The position numbers and the translations under genes are program-made. Shown here one piece after another: positions 11,618 through 23,756 of a DNA stretch of 64,000 bases; position 1 is the first letter of the stretch, and every line of letters starts with the position of its first letter. The stretch lies in contig NW_024465434.1 in assembly GCF_017591425.1 (NCBI RefSeq), positions 434,001-498,000 of the forward strand, read 5' to 3'. The DNA comes from Ochotona curzoniae. Its lineage: Eukaryota > Chordata > Mammalia > Lagomorpha > Ochotonidae. The notes below the pieces were generated by a model. It worked only from the letters and a program-made list of their open reading frames with translations, was not told the origin of the DNA and searched no databases.

Positions 11618-13486
11618 GGGGAAGATGGGAAACACCAGGCAGGGACACGTCACCCTGGCCCAAGGCAGGAGATCTGGGAATATACTGGAAACGGGAGTGC
11701 TGAGGGCATGTTTGACAGGGAAAGAATGATTTCTGGGACCTTCAACAGACAAAGCCACTGCACTCGCAGATAGGAAAGGGAGCTGAGACAGAGTGGTTTA
11801 GGAGGGGAAAACTGAAATACATGTCTAGGTCAGGCCAAGGCACCTGCCCGTGTGGGAGATCTGGGCTGGCTTAAATAGTAGTGCCCCCTCTCATCCCCAG
11901 TCCACCCTGCTCGCAGGGCGCTTGCAAAAGCTAGGGCTGGGGTGGTATGCCTGGCTGTGTTAGGCCACAGTAACCATCCACGAGTGTCAGAGCCGGGATG
12001 GGCCAAGTCAGGCTAGGGCACAGAACTCAGCAGACTGCAAAAGAACTGGATGTGGAGGCAGTTTCTTCAGAGGACTTATGGCCTTGCCTCTGAGGGATTA
12101 CAGCACCTGCTGGTTTGTGCAGGGAGTTAGGGGGTTGGTGATGGACTGAGCCAGGATGGACCTTGGAACTCGCCTGACACTGTGGGAGCTGGGGCTTAGA
12201 GAGGGCCAGGCTGGATCAAGATGCAGCATCTCCAGCATGTGCAAAGGCCAGGACTGATGACAGACCATATCAAACAGGCCTGCGACACCCACCAGCATGC
12301 ATGATATCCAGGACTGGGAGGGGGCCAGGTAAGGGAACTTGGAGAACTCCCTTGCTAGGCTACACCTTCAGCTGGGGAGCACAAAAGCCAAGGCTAGGGG
12401 TAGGCCAAGCCAGACTGGGCTGTAGCATTGGTATAGGTAGGTCTCAGGGCAGACTGGGCTGGGTTAGACCACAGCACTTGCTGGCATGACAGGGTGTGGG
12501 CTGGGCCCTACTGGGCTAGGCTACAACACCTACTAGTGAGACTACATGCAGGTGGTCTATCATAACATGTGCAAGATCCAGGACTGGGAACAGGTCTTGC
12601 GGGGGAAACTTTGGAGACTCCCATGCTAGGCTGCAGCTCCCACTGGTGTATGAGTGCCAGGGATGAGGGCAGGTTGGGCTAGGCAAGATCTGTTGGCATG
12701 GTGTGGGCTGGGTTTGAGGAAGAGTAAGACTGGGTTAGGTTTCAGCACTCGCAAGAGCCAGAATGAATGTACAGACTGCAGTAGCTAGTGGTGCACCCTG
12801 GAGTGAATGAAGACAGGGCCTGGGACAAGCTGGGCTGGGCCAGCATACCCATGGGTTCGTGTGAGAGATAGGACTAAGGCAGAACTTACTGGGTACCTAT
12901 AGCCACCAGTAATGTGGACTGGCTGGTGCAGGTGAGTGACAGACTGAACCTGACCCTGCACTGGCTGGCACACTCAGAAGTCAAGTCTGAGGTCACCCAA
13001 GGCGAGTTTTCTTGGGGGACAACCCAACTAGTCCGCTGTACTCAATCTCTGGTCATGGATGAAAATCACAATATATGTGGTCCGATCTTGGAGTGCATGT
13101 GTCAGGACTGGGCCGCCTCAATTGCTGATACCTGTGCAGTGGACAGTATGTCCAGATGCACATGAAGCATATAACAGCCAACTCATCTAGCCCAGTAGAG
13201 ACTGTTGAATGCCTTGTCAGAGAATGAAAAGCAGAACAGGATGGGCAATTCTCCTGGCCAAGCTTTGCAACCTGTTCCTGGATCTGTGGATGCACTAAGG
13301 TGAACTTGGTCAGCCAACAGACCTTGGAAAGATATTCTCATTGGCTTCATTGCATCTTGTAAACATTTATCCCACCCTCCTTTCTCTGTGCTTCTACTCT
13401 CCCCACCCTAATCAGTAGCCCATGTGGGCATATAGCCTTCTCAAAATGTAAACATTAAGAATAAAACAAAAACAAAACAAAATGAC
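11618..13486 (+). repeat. Unclassified VNTR-like composite retroposon
   Basis: A GC-rich block of about 1.9 kb dominated by a degenerate motif of the form GGCTRGGCTRCAGCACCY(R)CTGGCATGTG(Y)(R)AGA(K)CCAGGACTGGG. It recurs at irregular intervals of very roughly 60-160 bp from about 11,880 to 12,930 (clear instances near 12207, 12274, 12353, 12456, 12509 and 12632). A non-repetitive part follows (12930-13460). The 3' end has AATAAA at 13460-13465 running straight into an A-rich tail (AAACAAAAACAAAACAAAA), which is a retroposon-like end. A weak target-duplication candidate is CAAGATATGT (11608-11617) versus CAAGAGATGT (13487-13496), with one mismatch. Open frames in it have no recognisable domain. 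The overall plan (VNTR, then unique 3' part, then poly-A) recalls SVA-type composite elements, but this is analogy only. I do not recognise the family. Confidence 0.55.
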
Positions 13487-13647
13487 CAAGAGATGTCATG
13501 TATTATTTTAAAGCACACATCACCCCTATAGCTTGACAGGGTAATGACAGCTTTTTCCTATCTGAATACAGAATATTTCACACGGAACACCTCACTCTTC
13601 TTTGTACCTAATAAAACTACTCTCCCAAAGGCAAAAGAGTAGCCTAA

Positions 13648-13964
13648 TTTTTTTAAAAAAAAATTTCTTTACTTTTATTGAAAAGCAGATATACAGAGGA
13701 GGAAAGACAGAGGGGAAGATCTTCTGTCCATTGATTCGCCCGCAAAGTGGCTGCAATGGCTGGTGCTGAGCCCATCTGAAGCCAAGAGCTTCTTCTGGGT
13801 CTTCCATGTGGGTGCAGGGTCCCAAGGATTTGGGCTGTCCTTGACTGCTTTCCAGGCCACAAGCAGGGAGCTGGATGGGAAGTGGGGCTGCCAGGATCCC
13901 ACTCATATGGGATCCCTGCATGTGCAAGAGGAGGACTTTAGTCACTAGGCTACTGTGCCGGGCC
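13648..13964 (-). mobile_element. CSINE, intermediate to young
   Basis: Minus-strand full-length copy. On the plus strand it begins with the reverse complement of the A-tail (TTTAAAAAAAAATTTCTTTAC, mixed) and TTTTATTGAAAAGCAGATAT, and ends CTACTGTGCCGGGCC. Confidence 0.92.
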
Positions 13965-14590
13965 TCTCTGATTTTCAAAAGATGAATTCAAATTCTATTT
14001 GTGCAAACTTACTCCATCTCTTTTTGATGCCATTATCTAGAATTTCGTAGTATCATGATTATGTCAAGTATCTGCAGTAGGCGTTACAGCTTATTAACAT
14101 TTCATTTGATCATAAGAAACAGTTGTGTGTGACATAACAATGAATGTATTCTTCCTTTTACAGATGAGGCAGCTGAGGCTTGATGACCAAGCCTAGGTCA
14201 AGAGAAGGGCAAGGTGCAGAGCTAGGGCTCCTCCTTAGATCTTCTATTTTTAGCTATTGCTGCCCCTTCCTCCTACTGCTTTGACAATCTTTTCTCTTAG
14301 ACTTAAAGGTGAGGTAGCAATTAAGTCTTTACAAAGAATTTCAATCTCTGGACTTAGAAGTAGGACCAGCTCCTTACCACCACTCTATTCCAGACCTCCT
14401 CACTACCACCACATGAGATGCTCTTATTTTTGCCATTTACTAAATTGTGATTACCTAATCATTGTGTATACTAATCTTTGTATCATCTTAAAAAATACTG
14501 AGTTGATTTCTTTGTAAAATTTGCCTCGCTTGTCACCTACCTCCATTGAACTCTCCTTAATTGGTAACTTCTCTAAAACTTAACAAGTTC
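13965..14590. other. Unannotated sequence, possible MIR remnant
   Basis: ACAGATGAGGCAGCTGAGGC at about 14161 recalls the reverse MIR core and is followed by AAGGTGCAGAGCTAGGGCTC. I do not see enough to delimit an element. Nothing else recognised. Confidence 0.35.
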
Positions 14591-14921
14591 GGGGTCTGAC
14601 AGACTCAATGGCTAAATCCTCACCTTGCATGCACTAGGATCCCAAATCAGTACCAGTTTGTGTACTGGCTGCTCCACTTCCTATCCAGCTCCCTATTTGT
14701 GGCCTGGGAAAAACAGTAGAGAATGGTCCAAAACCTTGTGACCCTGCACTCACGTGGAGGACCTGGAAGACGTTCCTGGTTCCTGGCTTCAGGTCAGCTC
14801 AGTTCTGGCTGTTGCAGCTGTTTGGGGAGTGACCCAGTGGATGGAAGATCTTTCTCTCTGTCTCATCTTCTCTCCATCAATCTGATCTACCTTTCCAATA
14901 AAAATAAATAAATCATTAAAA
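14591..14921 (+). mobile_element. CSINE, intermediate age
   Basis: Starts GGGGTCTGACAGACTCAATG. The GGTGACC-type middle is present (CCTTGTGACCCTGCACTCAC), and it ends CCTTTCCAATAAAAATAAAT plus AAATCATTAAAAT. Confidence 0.9.
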
Positions 14922-16732
14922 TTTAAAAAGTTTCACATTTAGGCTTAAAATTCCTATTAGGCATTGGCAAGCAGATACGCGTTGCCAAAGAAGAGGAACT
15001 GGCCCTTTGGGAACAAAGACAAGTGGAATAAATAGCTTCCTAGCTTTTCTGGATGAATGTGAAATGACGTAGAGGTTTATTCCACTGCCTGTCACAGTGA
15101 CATATGGACTCAGTTATAGTGTAACTCGCATCTATCTTTCTTCAACTACTCAATACCCCAGGGATGAATGTGGGCTTTAAAGAAGTTGGACTAGAAAGAA
15201 ACTGAGAGATGATCGTCAATAGCCCAAACTTCTCGTCAGGCTTCTGATTTTCACTCCCCGTAAATGTGTTATCACGCTAGCAGGTTCGGGTAAAATATTT
15301 GAGATGAGAAGATGACTTCCAAATCTTCTTGAATTCTCTGATTCTGATACTCTTCCTTTCTTAGAGAAACCCAAACAGCTAACAGGTGAAAATGCAAATT
15401 TGACACTGTCACATGATGAATCCCCCGAAAACACAATTTGGGGTTGTCTTATCAAAAAAAAAAAGTGAAAGTAAAGCAGTGAATCTTAGCCAAAGGAATG
15501 CCTAGTGAAGTACTTACCACAGGCTGGTTGCTGTAGGTGACTCTAATATCAGAGTTGGGTTTTATGAGAATATCTGATATAGAGGAAAGGAAGGAAAAAA
15601 GACGGTGGACAATAGACATAATGGGAATGTCACCACAATGCTGTCTGCCAGGTGTGAGTCGCCAGCTGCTTTTTCGACAGGTTGCTTATACATCTTACAA
15701 TATCCTAGTCCTTGAGGAACCCCATGACTCCCTGAAATGGCCTCCACGCCTCCTGTTAGGTAGGGACATAGCCTCAATGAGCAGGGACATAGCTTCAGGT
15801 TCCCATTCCTATTACTAAACTCTGGGACACCTTCCCATCACAGCACATACACTGCTCAGATCCTCTTTGGGGATATTGGGGGAAGGCACCAACTCTAGGG
15901 AAGATAAAGAACTGATAGTAACTGTACTTCACATTTAAGAAATATATAGATACATACACAGCCACTAAAGTTAGAAAACTTGCCTTGCCCTACATTCTGG
16001 GCAGTACTAGATGAAGTTTGATAAACTGAACTATGGGGGAAGCTGAACCGGAAAAAGAAGGGAAGGGCATTCTGGGCAAAGGCTCCCACCTATGCAGGTG
16101 GCAGTGTAGAAAAATCTGCAAGCTTAAAGGACTGCAACGACTAGCTATGCATCCATCCACGGGTGTCAGCATGTGAAGCACAAGAGCCTAGAATGGTTCT
16201 CAGAGCTACTTTGGTGAACAACACTGACAAAGACCCTGCCTGCTGTGACCACAGCCAGGTCAAGTTCCCATGGCTATCATTAAGATATCCATCCACTGAG
16301 AGGAGCAGAGACCTGCCAGGCCCTCCGCTGGCCAAGAAGTGGCCCTGCTGGCAAGTGGGCACAGGACAGAGCTGTAAGGATGAAGCCAGATCAGAAACAC
16401 GATTCACAGAGGAAACATCTCATTCTCAAGGCTAGTTGCTGTCAGCAAGTTTCAAGCAATAGTGGTCACTGCTGTAGCAACTCATTGCATAGGCATCAGG
16501 AGAAATCCTAACGACAATAGTTCTCACTTGGGATTTACTGTAATAAACAATGTTGCCATTTCCTCTTCTAATACTGCTGGGAGTGCCTCTCTCTAGCTAC
16601 ACTGGCTGAGGCCAGCCACTTGTGTCCCTGGAGAGGGTGGTCCCACCCCACACAATAGACCATATGTGCTCTGCTCTAAGCCCTCAGAGGCCAAGACACC
16701 AGGAAGAGGGAGGGAGGACTCAGAATTTCAAG
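14922..16732. other. Unannotated unique sequence
   Basis: About 1.8 kb with no recognised repeat. Several open frames of 60-93 codons overlap on both strands (15537, 16141, 16163); none carries a domain or splice context that I trust. Confidence 0.4.
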
Positions 16733-16850
16733 TTCTGGGCTTGGGTCCCAGCTCTGACAGTCAGCTGTGTGGCCCACAAGCAGACCGCCCAACCTGTTTC
16801 CTCATCTGAGAAATAGGGTTGATAACAATATCTCCATCGTGGGACTAGCA
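16733..16850 (+). mobile_element. MIR SINE
   Basis: TTGGGTCCCAGCTCTGACAG, CAGCTGTGTGGCCCACAAGC and CCTGTTTCCTCATCTGAGAAA follow the MIR core in order, with AATAGGGTTGATAACAATA after it. Confidence 0.8.
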
Positions 16851-17035
16851 GCTGCAGGTGGACAGAACAGGTCCTCTCACCAATGAGCATCTGCCTGAGG
16901 GCAGGCATCTTCGCTGCATGCCAGCAGATACATCCCCCAAAAGGATGATATATCTAAAAAGTCTACAACATGGTCTTCAGCACACTGCAACCTACATTAA
17001 CGAATCTAGAGGAGGGTGGGAGGCTTATGTGGGCA

Positions 17036-17300
17036 ATGGGTGAAGCTGCCACTTAGGGCACTTCCATATCAAAGTGCCTGATTCCTGTTTTGGCAGCTCC
17101 ACTTGCAACTCAGCTTCTTGCTAATGTGGCTGGAGAACACATGGTGTTTCCAGTACTTGGATTCCTGACACTCCTGTGGGAGACCAGGATGCAGTTCCCT
17201 GATTCCTGGCTTCAGCCTGGCCCAGCCCCTGGTCTTGTGAGGATCTGGCAAGTGAACCAGCAGACCAAAAAACTCTTTCTGTCTGCCTGTCCCTCTCTAT
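17036..17300 (+). mobile_element. CSINE, old
   Basis: The head is diverged; the GTGGGAGACCAGGATGCAGT and GGCAAGTGAACCAGCAGACC blocks are recognisable. Its 3' end was invaded by the minus-strand SINE at 17316-17620, so its terminal CACTGTGCCTTTGAA is duplicated on the far side. Confidence 0.8.
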
Positions 17301-17315
17301 CACTGTGCCTTTGAA

Positions 17316-17620
17316 TTTTTTTTAATTTTTCTTTGTATTGGAAAGGCAAATATAAAGAGGGAGAGAAAGGGACAGAGAGAAAGATCTTCCATCTGCTAGT
17401 TTACTCCACAAACGGTTGCAATGACTGGAGCTGAATCTGTTGGCCTGGAGCTAGAAGCTTCTTCCGGGTCTCTCACAAAAGTGCAGGGTCCCAAGGCTTT
17501 GGGTCATCTTCTATTGCTTTCCTAGGCCTCAAGCAGGGCAGTGGAGCAGCCAGGACATGAACCACAGACCTTGGCGTGTGCAAGGCAAAGATTTAACCAC
17601 TGAGCCATCACACCAGGCCG
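17316..17620 (-). mobile_element. CSINE inserted in another CSINE
   Basis: A younger minus-strand copy (TTTGTATTGGAAAGGCAAAT ... CCATCACACCAGGCC on the plus strand). Flanking direct repeats are TCACTGTGCCTTTGAA (17300-17315) and TCACTCTGCCTTTCA (17621-17635). This is a target duplication with two mismatches, made inside the tail of the plus-strand SINE. Confidence 0.9.
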
Positions 17621-17635
17621 TCACTCTGCCTTTCA

Positions 17636-17745
17636 CTAGCCTGTCACTGCCACTATGGCAATCAGTCATGTGATCTGAATGAGCCACTCAGAACCTCCAA
17701 CTCCTTCACCTACAAATGAAGATAATAATTGTCAAGAGCTGGGGT
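17636..17745 (+). mobile_element. MIR SINE fragment
   Basis: CAGTCATGTGATCTGAATGA, GCCACTCAGAACCTCCAACT, CCTTCACCTACAAATGAAGA and ATAATAATTG match the MIR core order. Confidence 0.7.
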
Positions 17746-18095
17746 GGGAGTTGGGTGACAGAGACCATATCTTAAACTTCTCTAAAAAATATCCAAACAA
17801 GCTTTCTCCATATGTGCACATTCTTTGCATAATAACAGTATTGGAATTTGAGTTTCCACCAAATGTTTGCTCTTAATAATCTGAGTCTAGAAAGAATTCT
17901 GAGAGAAATCGCAGCTGATATCTACCTCTTGAAGGCAGGTACAGAGCATAAGAAAACAAATCTTTTTATAAGGAAGTCATAAATGCCAAGGATCCTTGGT
18001 TTCTCATGAATGGTGGTCCGAGAGTTAGTGCAAACTCTTTGCTGTTCTCCCCCAGTGAGGTGAAGTCTAGTCTTTGTTTCTAAGTCGAGTAACAG

Positions 18096-18098
<3 letters not shown>
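17746..18098. other. Unannotated sequence
   Basis: No repeat or exon recognised. Confidence 0.4.

Positions 18099-18140
<42 letters not shown>
18099..18140. repeat. (TG)n microsatellite
   Basis: About 21 uninterrupted TG units. Confidence 0.98.
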
Positions 18141-18141
<1 letters not shown>

Positions 18142-18142
18142 T

Positions 18143-18460
18143 TCAGTCATTAACAGACACGTGGGTTGTGCTCATCTCGGTTATGACGAATGATGCTGCA
18201 GTCAACATGGGAGTGTAGATACCTTTATAAAGTGCTGATTTCAACGCCTTTGGGGTATATACCCTTGAAAGGGATTGCTGAGTCATATGGCATTTAATTT
18301 CTAAGAATTTCTTTAGGATCCTCCATAATGTTTTCCATGAAAGTGCCAAAGTACATTCCCACCAATGGGATCCTGGGGTTTCATTTTTGCACAGCCACAC
18401 CATCATTTGCTCCCTCTTGTCTTTGAAAACATAGGGATGACAGTAGAAATGTACTATTAT
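18143..18460 (-). mobile_element. L1 3' part (ORF2 end), reverse strand
   Basis: On the plus strand the familiar order of a reversed L1 ORF2 C-terminal region is seen: GAATGATGCTGCAGTCAACA, TTTGGGGTATATACCCTTGA, GGGATTGCTGAGTCATATGG, CCTCCATAATGTTTTCCATG, CATTCCCACCAATGGGATCC. The frame is not open on the minus strand. Truncated on both sides. Confidence 0.8.
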
Positions 18461-18616
18461 TTTTATTAAACAAGTATACATTAGATGCTCTTTTCACAAA
18501 AAAAGCAACTACATGAAGAATGTTGAGTTGTTCCACTAGCATTCTAAGTATAGTCACTGTAATATTTATATGTACTCTATAATACCACATTTTAAACATC
18601 TGCTATAAAAATGAGA

Positions 18617-18945
18617 TGGGCCCAGCACAGTAGCCTAGTGACAAAAGTCCTCAACTTGCATATGCCAGGATCCCATATGGGTGCTGTTTCATATCCTGGT
18701 TGCCCCACTTCCCATCCAGCTCCCTGTTTATGTCCTGAGGAAGCAGACAAGGACAGCCCAAAGCCTTGGGCCCCTGCACCTGCATGGGAGACCCAGAAGA
18801 AGTTCCTGGCTTCAGATGGGCTCAGCTTTGGCTATTGTGGCCATTTGGGGAGTGAACTAGCAGATTTAAGACCTTTCTCCAACTCTTTTTCTCTCTGTAT
18901 ATATGTCTTTCCAATAAAAATAAATCAATATTTTTAAAAATATAT
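18617..18945 (+). mobile_element. CSINE, intermediate to young
   Basis: Full-length from GGGCCCAGCACAGTAGCCTA to CCTGTCTTTCC-like tail and AATAAAAATAAATCAATA. A short direct repeat, TGAGATGG, occurs just before the element and again after its tail near 18947. Confidence 0.92.
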
Positions 18946-19734
18946 ATGAGATGGTTGTTCAGCTTGGCAGTGGAGACACTTGTATCTCACACTGGAAAAC
19001 TGAAATTCCATTGTCATTTTGTGTCACTGACACCAATATACTGCCAGCGTATACAGTGGGAGTCAACACAAACGGCTCAAATAGCTGAGTCTCTGTAGAA
19101 ATCTGGGTGGAGTTCCAGGCCCCTGCCGTTGACCCTGGCTGAGCCATTGTGGGCATCTGTATACTTGTTCTTAGAGCCCTGTAGGGTATGTGCCAGGCTG
19201 CTATTCAGCAAGGAACCCCCAAACTGGTCAGTTAGAGGCAGCAAATGAGCAGAGGGAACTGCTGGAACACATAACAACTACAACTCTCAGCCATTCTTGC
19301 CATGCCACCTGCTATCCAGGGTGGTGGTGTGGAGAGGCATGCTGGCATTGAAGGGGTGGGGCTGCTGTAGTGCTATCATACCAATCAGCAGCTTGAACAC
19401 CGAGTTTCACATTAACAGACAAGGAGAAAATCATCCAAATATAAAATAATAAAAAGTTTGCTGGCAGTCAGCAAATGTGTCACTCAAATGAAATTTCAGC
19501 CCCAAGTTGCTTTAGTCTTAGAATAAGAAACATGCTGTGGCCCCCTACCAGTTGGTGTTTGAGGGATGACTACAAACTACAGCATGGTCCACTACTCTGA
19601 AAAGCAGAAAAGAATCATTTGGTTTTTAAAAGGCAACAAAATATACACAAGCTAATTTTTTTTCATACAAATATAATAGGAGATAGAAAAACCTCAAGTT
19701 CTAAAAAAAGATCCCTAAAACAATTTTGGGGGAA
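18946..19734. other. Unannotated sequence upstream of the half-L1
   Basis: About 0.8 kb with no recognised repeat or exon. It becomes A-rich towards 19734. Confidence 0.4.
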
Positions 19735-22690
19735 AAGCAAGAGGGTGCAAAAGGGTAAGGACACATTTAAACAGACACAGAAACATTAGCCAGTGTGAAG
19801 TAGAGAGGACAGAATAACATCAGAGGGGCACCTGGAGACTGACAGACACAGGAAAGCAGCAGACGCAATGGTGTGGTGATGCAGCAACCAACAACCGAGC
19901 AAAACTCAGCAAGCAGCGATCTGATTTGTACCAGCAGCAACAATGTAGGAAGGGGAGTTCAATGGGAGCTCAGGAGGTGAAGCAAAAGAACTGCCCTTCC
20001 TAATGGTCTGTTTGATTTGAACTGAGTCAGAAGCGAGTGGCAGGTCCCAGAGAGGCAGTGCAGCAACAGGGTGGATTTCACAGCCCAGTTTGGCCTCTAG
20101 AGCTGAATCGGGCGCCATTTTGTGCAGGGAGATAAAGGCTATGGGACAGGACTGTGCATGCACTGAACTGGGAGTAAATTCACTTCTGGCTCAGTAAACT
20201 ACAACAGCGAGGTATCCTGCAGGTTCCACCCAAGATAGGTCTAGGTAACACTCATACCTGATGACAAATAGATCAAGAACTCCAGTAGGGGCACGTCAGG
20301 CATTACTTTGTACAGTGTGAAAAAAGTTTTAAGACCACAAGGACAACAGTGAGCTGGTAATGTGCTGAGCTGGGAGAAAACTCACTGAGCTCAGTGCATT
20401 GCACTGATCCTACAGGGAAAATTATACCAAATACAGCATCATGTGGGTCAAAATAGGTCCACGGGGCTCTCAGACCTAATGGCCAACAGGTTCCAGCAAG
20501 ACCACCACCACCAACAGCCTAGCTATTTAGAACTTCTGGTATCACCCTAATCCTTGGAATTACTCCAACCAGCAATGGGAGAGAGGTTGTACAGACAATG
20601 GGGCAGCCTTAGCATGGTATCACAGGAGGTAGAGATTCATGAGCCAGGAGCAGGGGCTATGGAGATCATGGTCAAAGTCTAAGATAAGAACCCAGGAATG
20701 GAACTCGCTGGAGGGAGTGGCACAAGTGACTGCAAACAAAGAGCCATGTATCAACCACAAAAAGTAAAACTGAATTGTCGACCTGTGAGTGGCACAGCTT
20801 AGAAACCTGCCCAAGGAGAATAATCTGCTAACCAGAAGTACAATGATGAAGAACAAGAGACAAAGGCACAATGGATATTACTGATGACTCCCCTGCAAAG
20901 GAGCAAAACCCTGAAGAAGACATCGAGAAAATGGGGGATACAGAATTCAAAACACTTGTTATAAAACTTCTTACCAACAACAGGAAGCACATAAGCAGGC
21001 ATTCAAGGAATTCAAGGAATATGTCACACTGGAAATGAATCGAATGAAAGCTGATGCATTAGAAATGAAGAATAGAATACAGTAGAGCAAACTAAAAGTA
21101 CAGTGGAGAGTCTCCAAAGTAGAATGAATGAAGCAGAAGAGAGAATCTCAGATTTTGAAGATATTTCCTGTCACCTGAGGAAACAAACAAAACCTGGAAG
21201 CAGAGCTGGGTCAGGCCAAAAAAAAAAAGTATTCAAGAATTGAAAGACACTATTAAAAGGCCAAATATAAGAGTTATGGGAGTTCCTGGAGATTCAGAAA
21301 GAGAAGCTGGGTTTAAAAATGTATTCAATGAAATAATAAGGGAAAATTTCCCTAATCTAGAGAAAGAATTGGGAAACAAGATCTAGGAGGGGCACAGAAC
21401 TTTCAATAGTGTTGATCAAAAGTGATCTTCACCAGAACACATGACCATCAAGCTCTCTTCAGTCGAACATGAGGAAAAGATACTTAGGTGTGCACATGAA
21501 AAAAATCAATTGATACATAAAGGAATGAAAATTAAATTCAAAGGAGACTTCTCACAGGAAACTCTGTAAAACAGAAGAGCGTGGAGGACATATTCCAGAT
21601 TCTAAAAGCAAAAAATTGTCTGCTCAGGATAACTCACACAGCAAAGATTTCCTTTGTTTTTAAAAATGAAATAAAATTCTTCCACAGTCAAGAAAATTTA
21701 AAAGAATTTGCCTCTTCCAAACCTGCCCTACAAATGATACTTAAAGATGTTCTCTTGACAGAGAAGAGGAATAGCACCCACCAAAACCAAAGGTAAATGC
21801 AAAGAACATCCCAGTAAAAAACAACAGAAGGCTAAATCAAAGAATAACCCCTTTACTAAAATGATAGGACCAAATTAGCACCCATTCATATTAACCCTGA
21901 ATATAAATGGTTTAAACTCATCAATCAAATGTCATAGATTAGTAGACTGGATTAAAAACACAACACCCATGTATTTGTTGCCTACAGGAGACATATCTCA
22001 CCAACAAAGAACAGTGGAAACTATATCTCATTGATTCTGATTTTTTTTTTTAGTTTCATCTCTTCAAAACACTTTCTTCTGATTAAATTCTTCAATGACT
22101 CATAGATCATGCAGTAGCATCATTTTCTTCAAGAAGGTTCTGGATTTTCTTTTTCTTCAATGACACATTAGTCATCCAGAACCATGTTATTTAATGTCAT
22201 AGTGTTATAAGTTTCTATTTTTCTTCCTGTTGATTTTGTTTTCTGACTTTTCATTTAAGGGGATATATAGTAACTGTGTAATGGAGACTATCATATCCAG
22301 ATGCTTATTATTTAACTTCATAGTGTTGTAAATCTCTATTCTTCTTCCTGTTGGTGATTTTCTATTGTGGTCCTCCATTTTAGGGGATGTATAGTAACTG
22401 TGTAATGGAGGATATGAGGATACAATGCAGAATGCATCTCAACTTCCATATCAAAGATGGACACACAATGAAACTTTCAACCATATCTTGACAATAGGAT
22501 GCTGGACTGTCTGCCATTGTCCATACCTTCAATGATGAACAAATGACTGTGTATGAATAACTATACTACAGTAATAATACAGTGAAACTCGGGAGGACGG
22601 GAATGGGAGTTGGGGAGTGGATAAGGGAAATCCCAGGGCATATGGAACTGTATCATAAAATGATATTAATAATAAAAAATAATTTTAAAA
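19735..22690 (+). mobile_element. Half-L1 (ORF2-less LINE-1), copy A
   Basis: An almost complete LINE-1 derivative lacking nearly all of ORF2. In order it has a 5' UTR (19735 to about 20842) with a ~186-bp internal repeat, a decayed ORF1 (20843-21796), and a short segment homologous to the start of ORF2 (about 21892-22030; ATATAAATGGTTTAAACTCA, then ACTGGATTAAAAACACAACA). This runs straight into a 3' UTR (about 22030-22680) with a 124-bp tandem duplication and an A-rich end. Copy B at 38952-41916 is collinear throughout, including the ORF2/3'-UTR junction. A normal L1 has about 3.8 kb of ORF2 here, so the deletion predates both copies and defines a subfamily. This matches the HAL1 concept: ORF1-only L1 derivatives that need L1 ORF2 protein in trans. 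It could instead be two copies of one unusual internally deleted master. Confidence 0.85.
20843..21796 (+). pseudogene. L1 ORF1 (ORF1p) remnant, copy A
   Basis: ORF1p is the RNA-binding, trimeric nucleic-acid chaperone of LINE-1. Here the ATG at 20843 leads into a frame that is soon broken. The coiled-coil region (about 20930-21190) carries stops. The RRM-like part starts near 21240 (coding for the KRPNIRVMGVP motif). The C-terminal domain is open at 21581-21796 and shows KPALQMIL, the counterpart of the conserved RPAL(K)ELL motif. Relative to copy B it lacks about 20 bp in the N-terminal part. It is clearly non-functional now. Confidence 0.8.
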
Positions 22691-22764
22691 ATATTTGCAT
22701 AAGAGTAAGGAGATACTGGATTTCTTCTCTTCATAAGTTAGTTTTGACTTCTTTATGATAACTT

Positions 22765-22895
22765 TGAAAATGCATAGAAAATGCATATATTATGAAAAAA
22801 TATCTGCATGTCAATTTCTAAATAGTTTTGCACCAAACTAAATTTATGCCTTAATTACATTTTCCACAAACCTCCTCAAGTACTCAAGTATTTAG
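22765..22895. mobile_element. MITE-like repeat
   Basis: The best copy of the short repeat shared with 2998, 33010 and 37703: ATGCATAGAAAATGCATATA, TTATGAAAAAATATCTGCAT, GTTTTGCACCAAACTAAATT, TTAATTACATTTTCCACAAA. The near-symmetry of ends (TTCATGRAAA / TTTTCCAYGAAC in the other copies) suggests a DNA-transposon derivative. Name uncertain. Confidence 0.5.
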
Positions 22896-22948
22896 TAAAT
22901 GGTTGTGCCACTCAATGAGATTAGAAATGACTTAGAAAAGATGCAAAA

Positions 22949-23283
22949 AGCCTGATGCTGTGGCATGGTGGATTTCATGTCCTGTGGTGCCAGCATCCCA
23001 TATGAAAGCAGGTTCAAGTCGTGGCTGTTCCACTTCAGATCTACCTCCCCACTAACACACCGACAAAATCAACAGATTGCTCAAGTGCTTGGTCCTCTGA
23101 ACCTATTTTGATACCTGGCTCCCAACTTATGACTGGTCTAGTTGAGCATTTGGTAGCAATGGACAAGTAGAGAATCACCCAAACATGAACAAATGGTTTG
23201 GTAAGTTCAATCAGAGCATGGAAGATCTGTCTCCCTTGCTCCCATAAGTCTTCCAAATAAAAATCAAACAAACCTTTTTTTCC
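22949..23283 (+). mobile_element. CSINE, old
   Basis: Diverged: AGCCTGATGCTGTGGCATGG head, CCAGCATCCCATATGAAAGC, GTTCAAGTCGTGGCTGTTCC, and the CTTCCAAATAAAAATCAAAC tail. Confidence 0.8.
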
Positions 23284-23756
23284 CAAAAAAGTTGGGCGGG
23301 GGGTACTAATTTCAAAAACATGTATCTTGCATATTCCTAGTTTTCAGTTTTAAGAGGTTCTGACATCTTAAAAAGCCTTCCTAGCTGTAGAGATGTTATC
23401 TCTCCCTCCTAGGACCAGTCCATCTTCTTTAGAGCAAAAGTCCTAGCCAGTGGCAAAACCTTCCTTCTGCAACCCTGAGCCCTGGCAGCAGCCAGGGCTG
23501 CTCTAATCATTCCAGCCCCGGGCAGCAAGGGGCCGCATCCTCTGTTTGCAGCTCACTGAAGTCCCTCAAACAAGCTGACCCTCAATGGTTTACTGTGGCT
23601 TGCTTGCCTTTCCCATAGAAACTCCACTAAGGGGCTGGTCTATACCACACAGTTTTAAATTGTTTAGGACTGCACATCTTCTGAAAAATAAGTCTGTCTC
23701 TATTACTGGGTTATGAAAACTAGATTAAGGTTATAAGTATATGTGTGTGTGTGTAT
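23284..23756. other. Unannotated sequence
   Basis: No repeat or exon recognised; a short (GT)n-like run lies at about 23738-23756. Confidence 0.4.
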
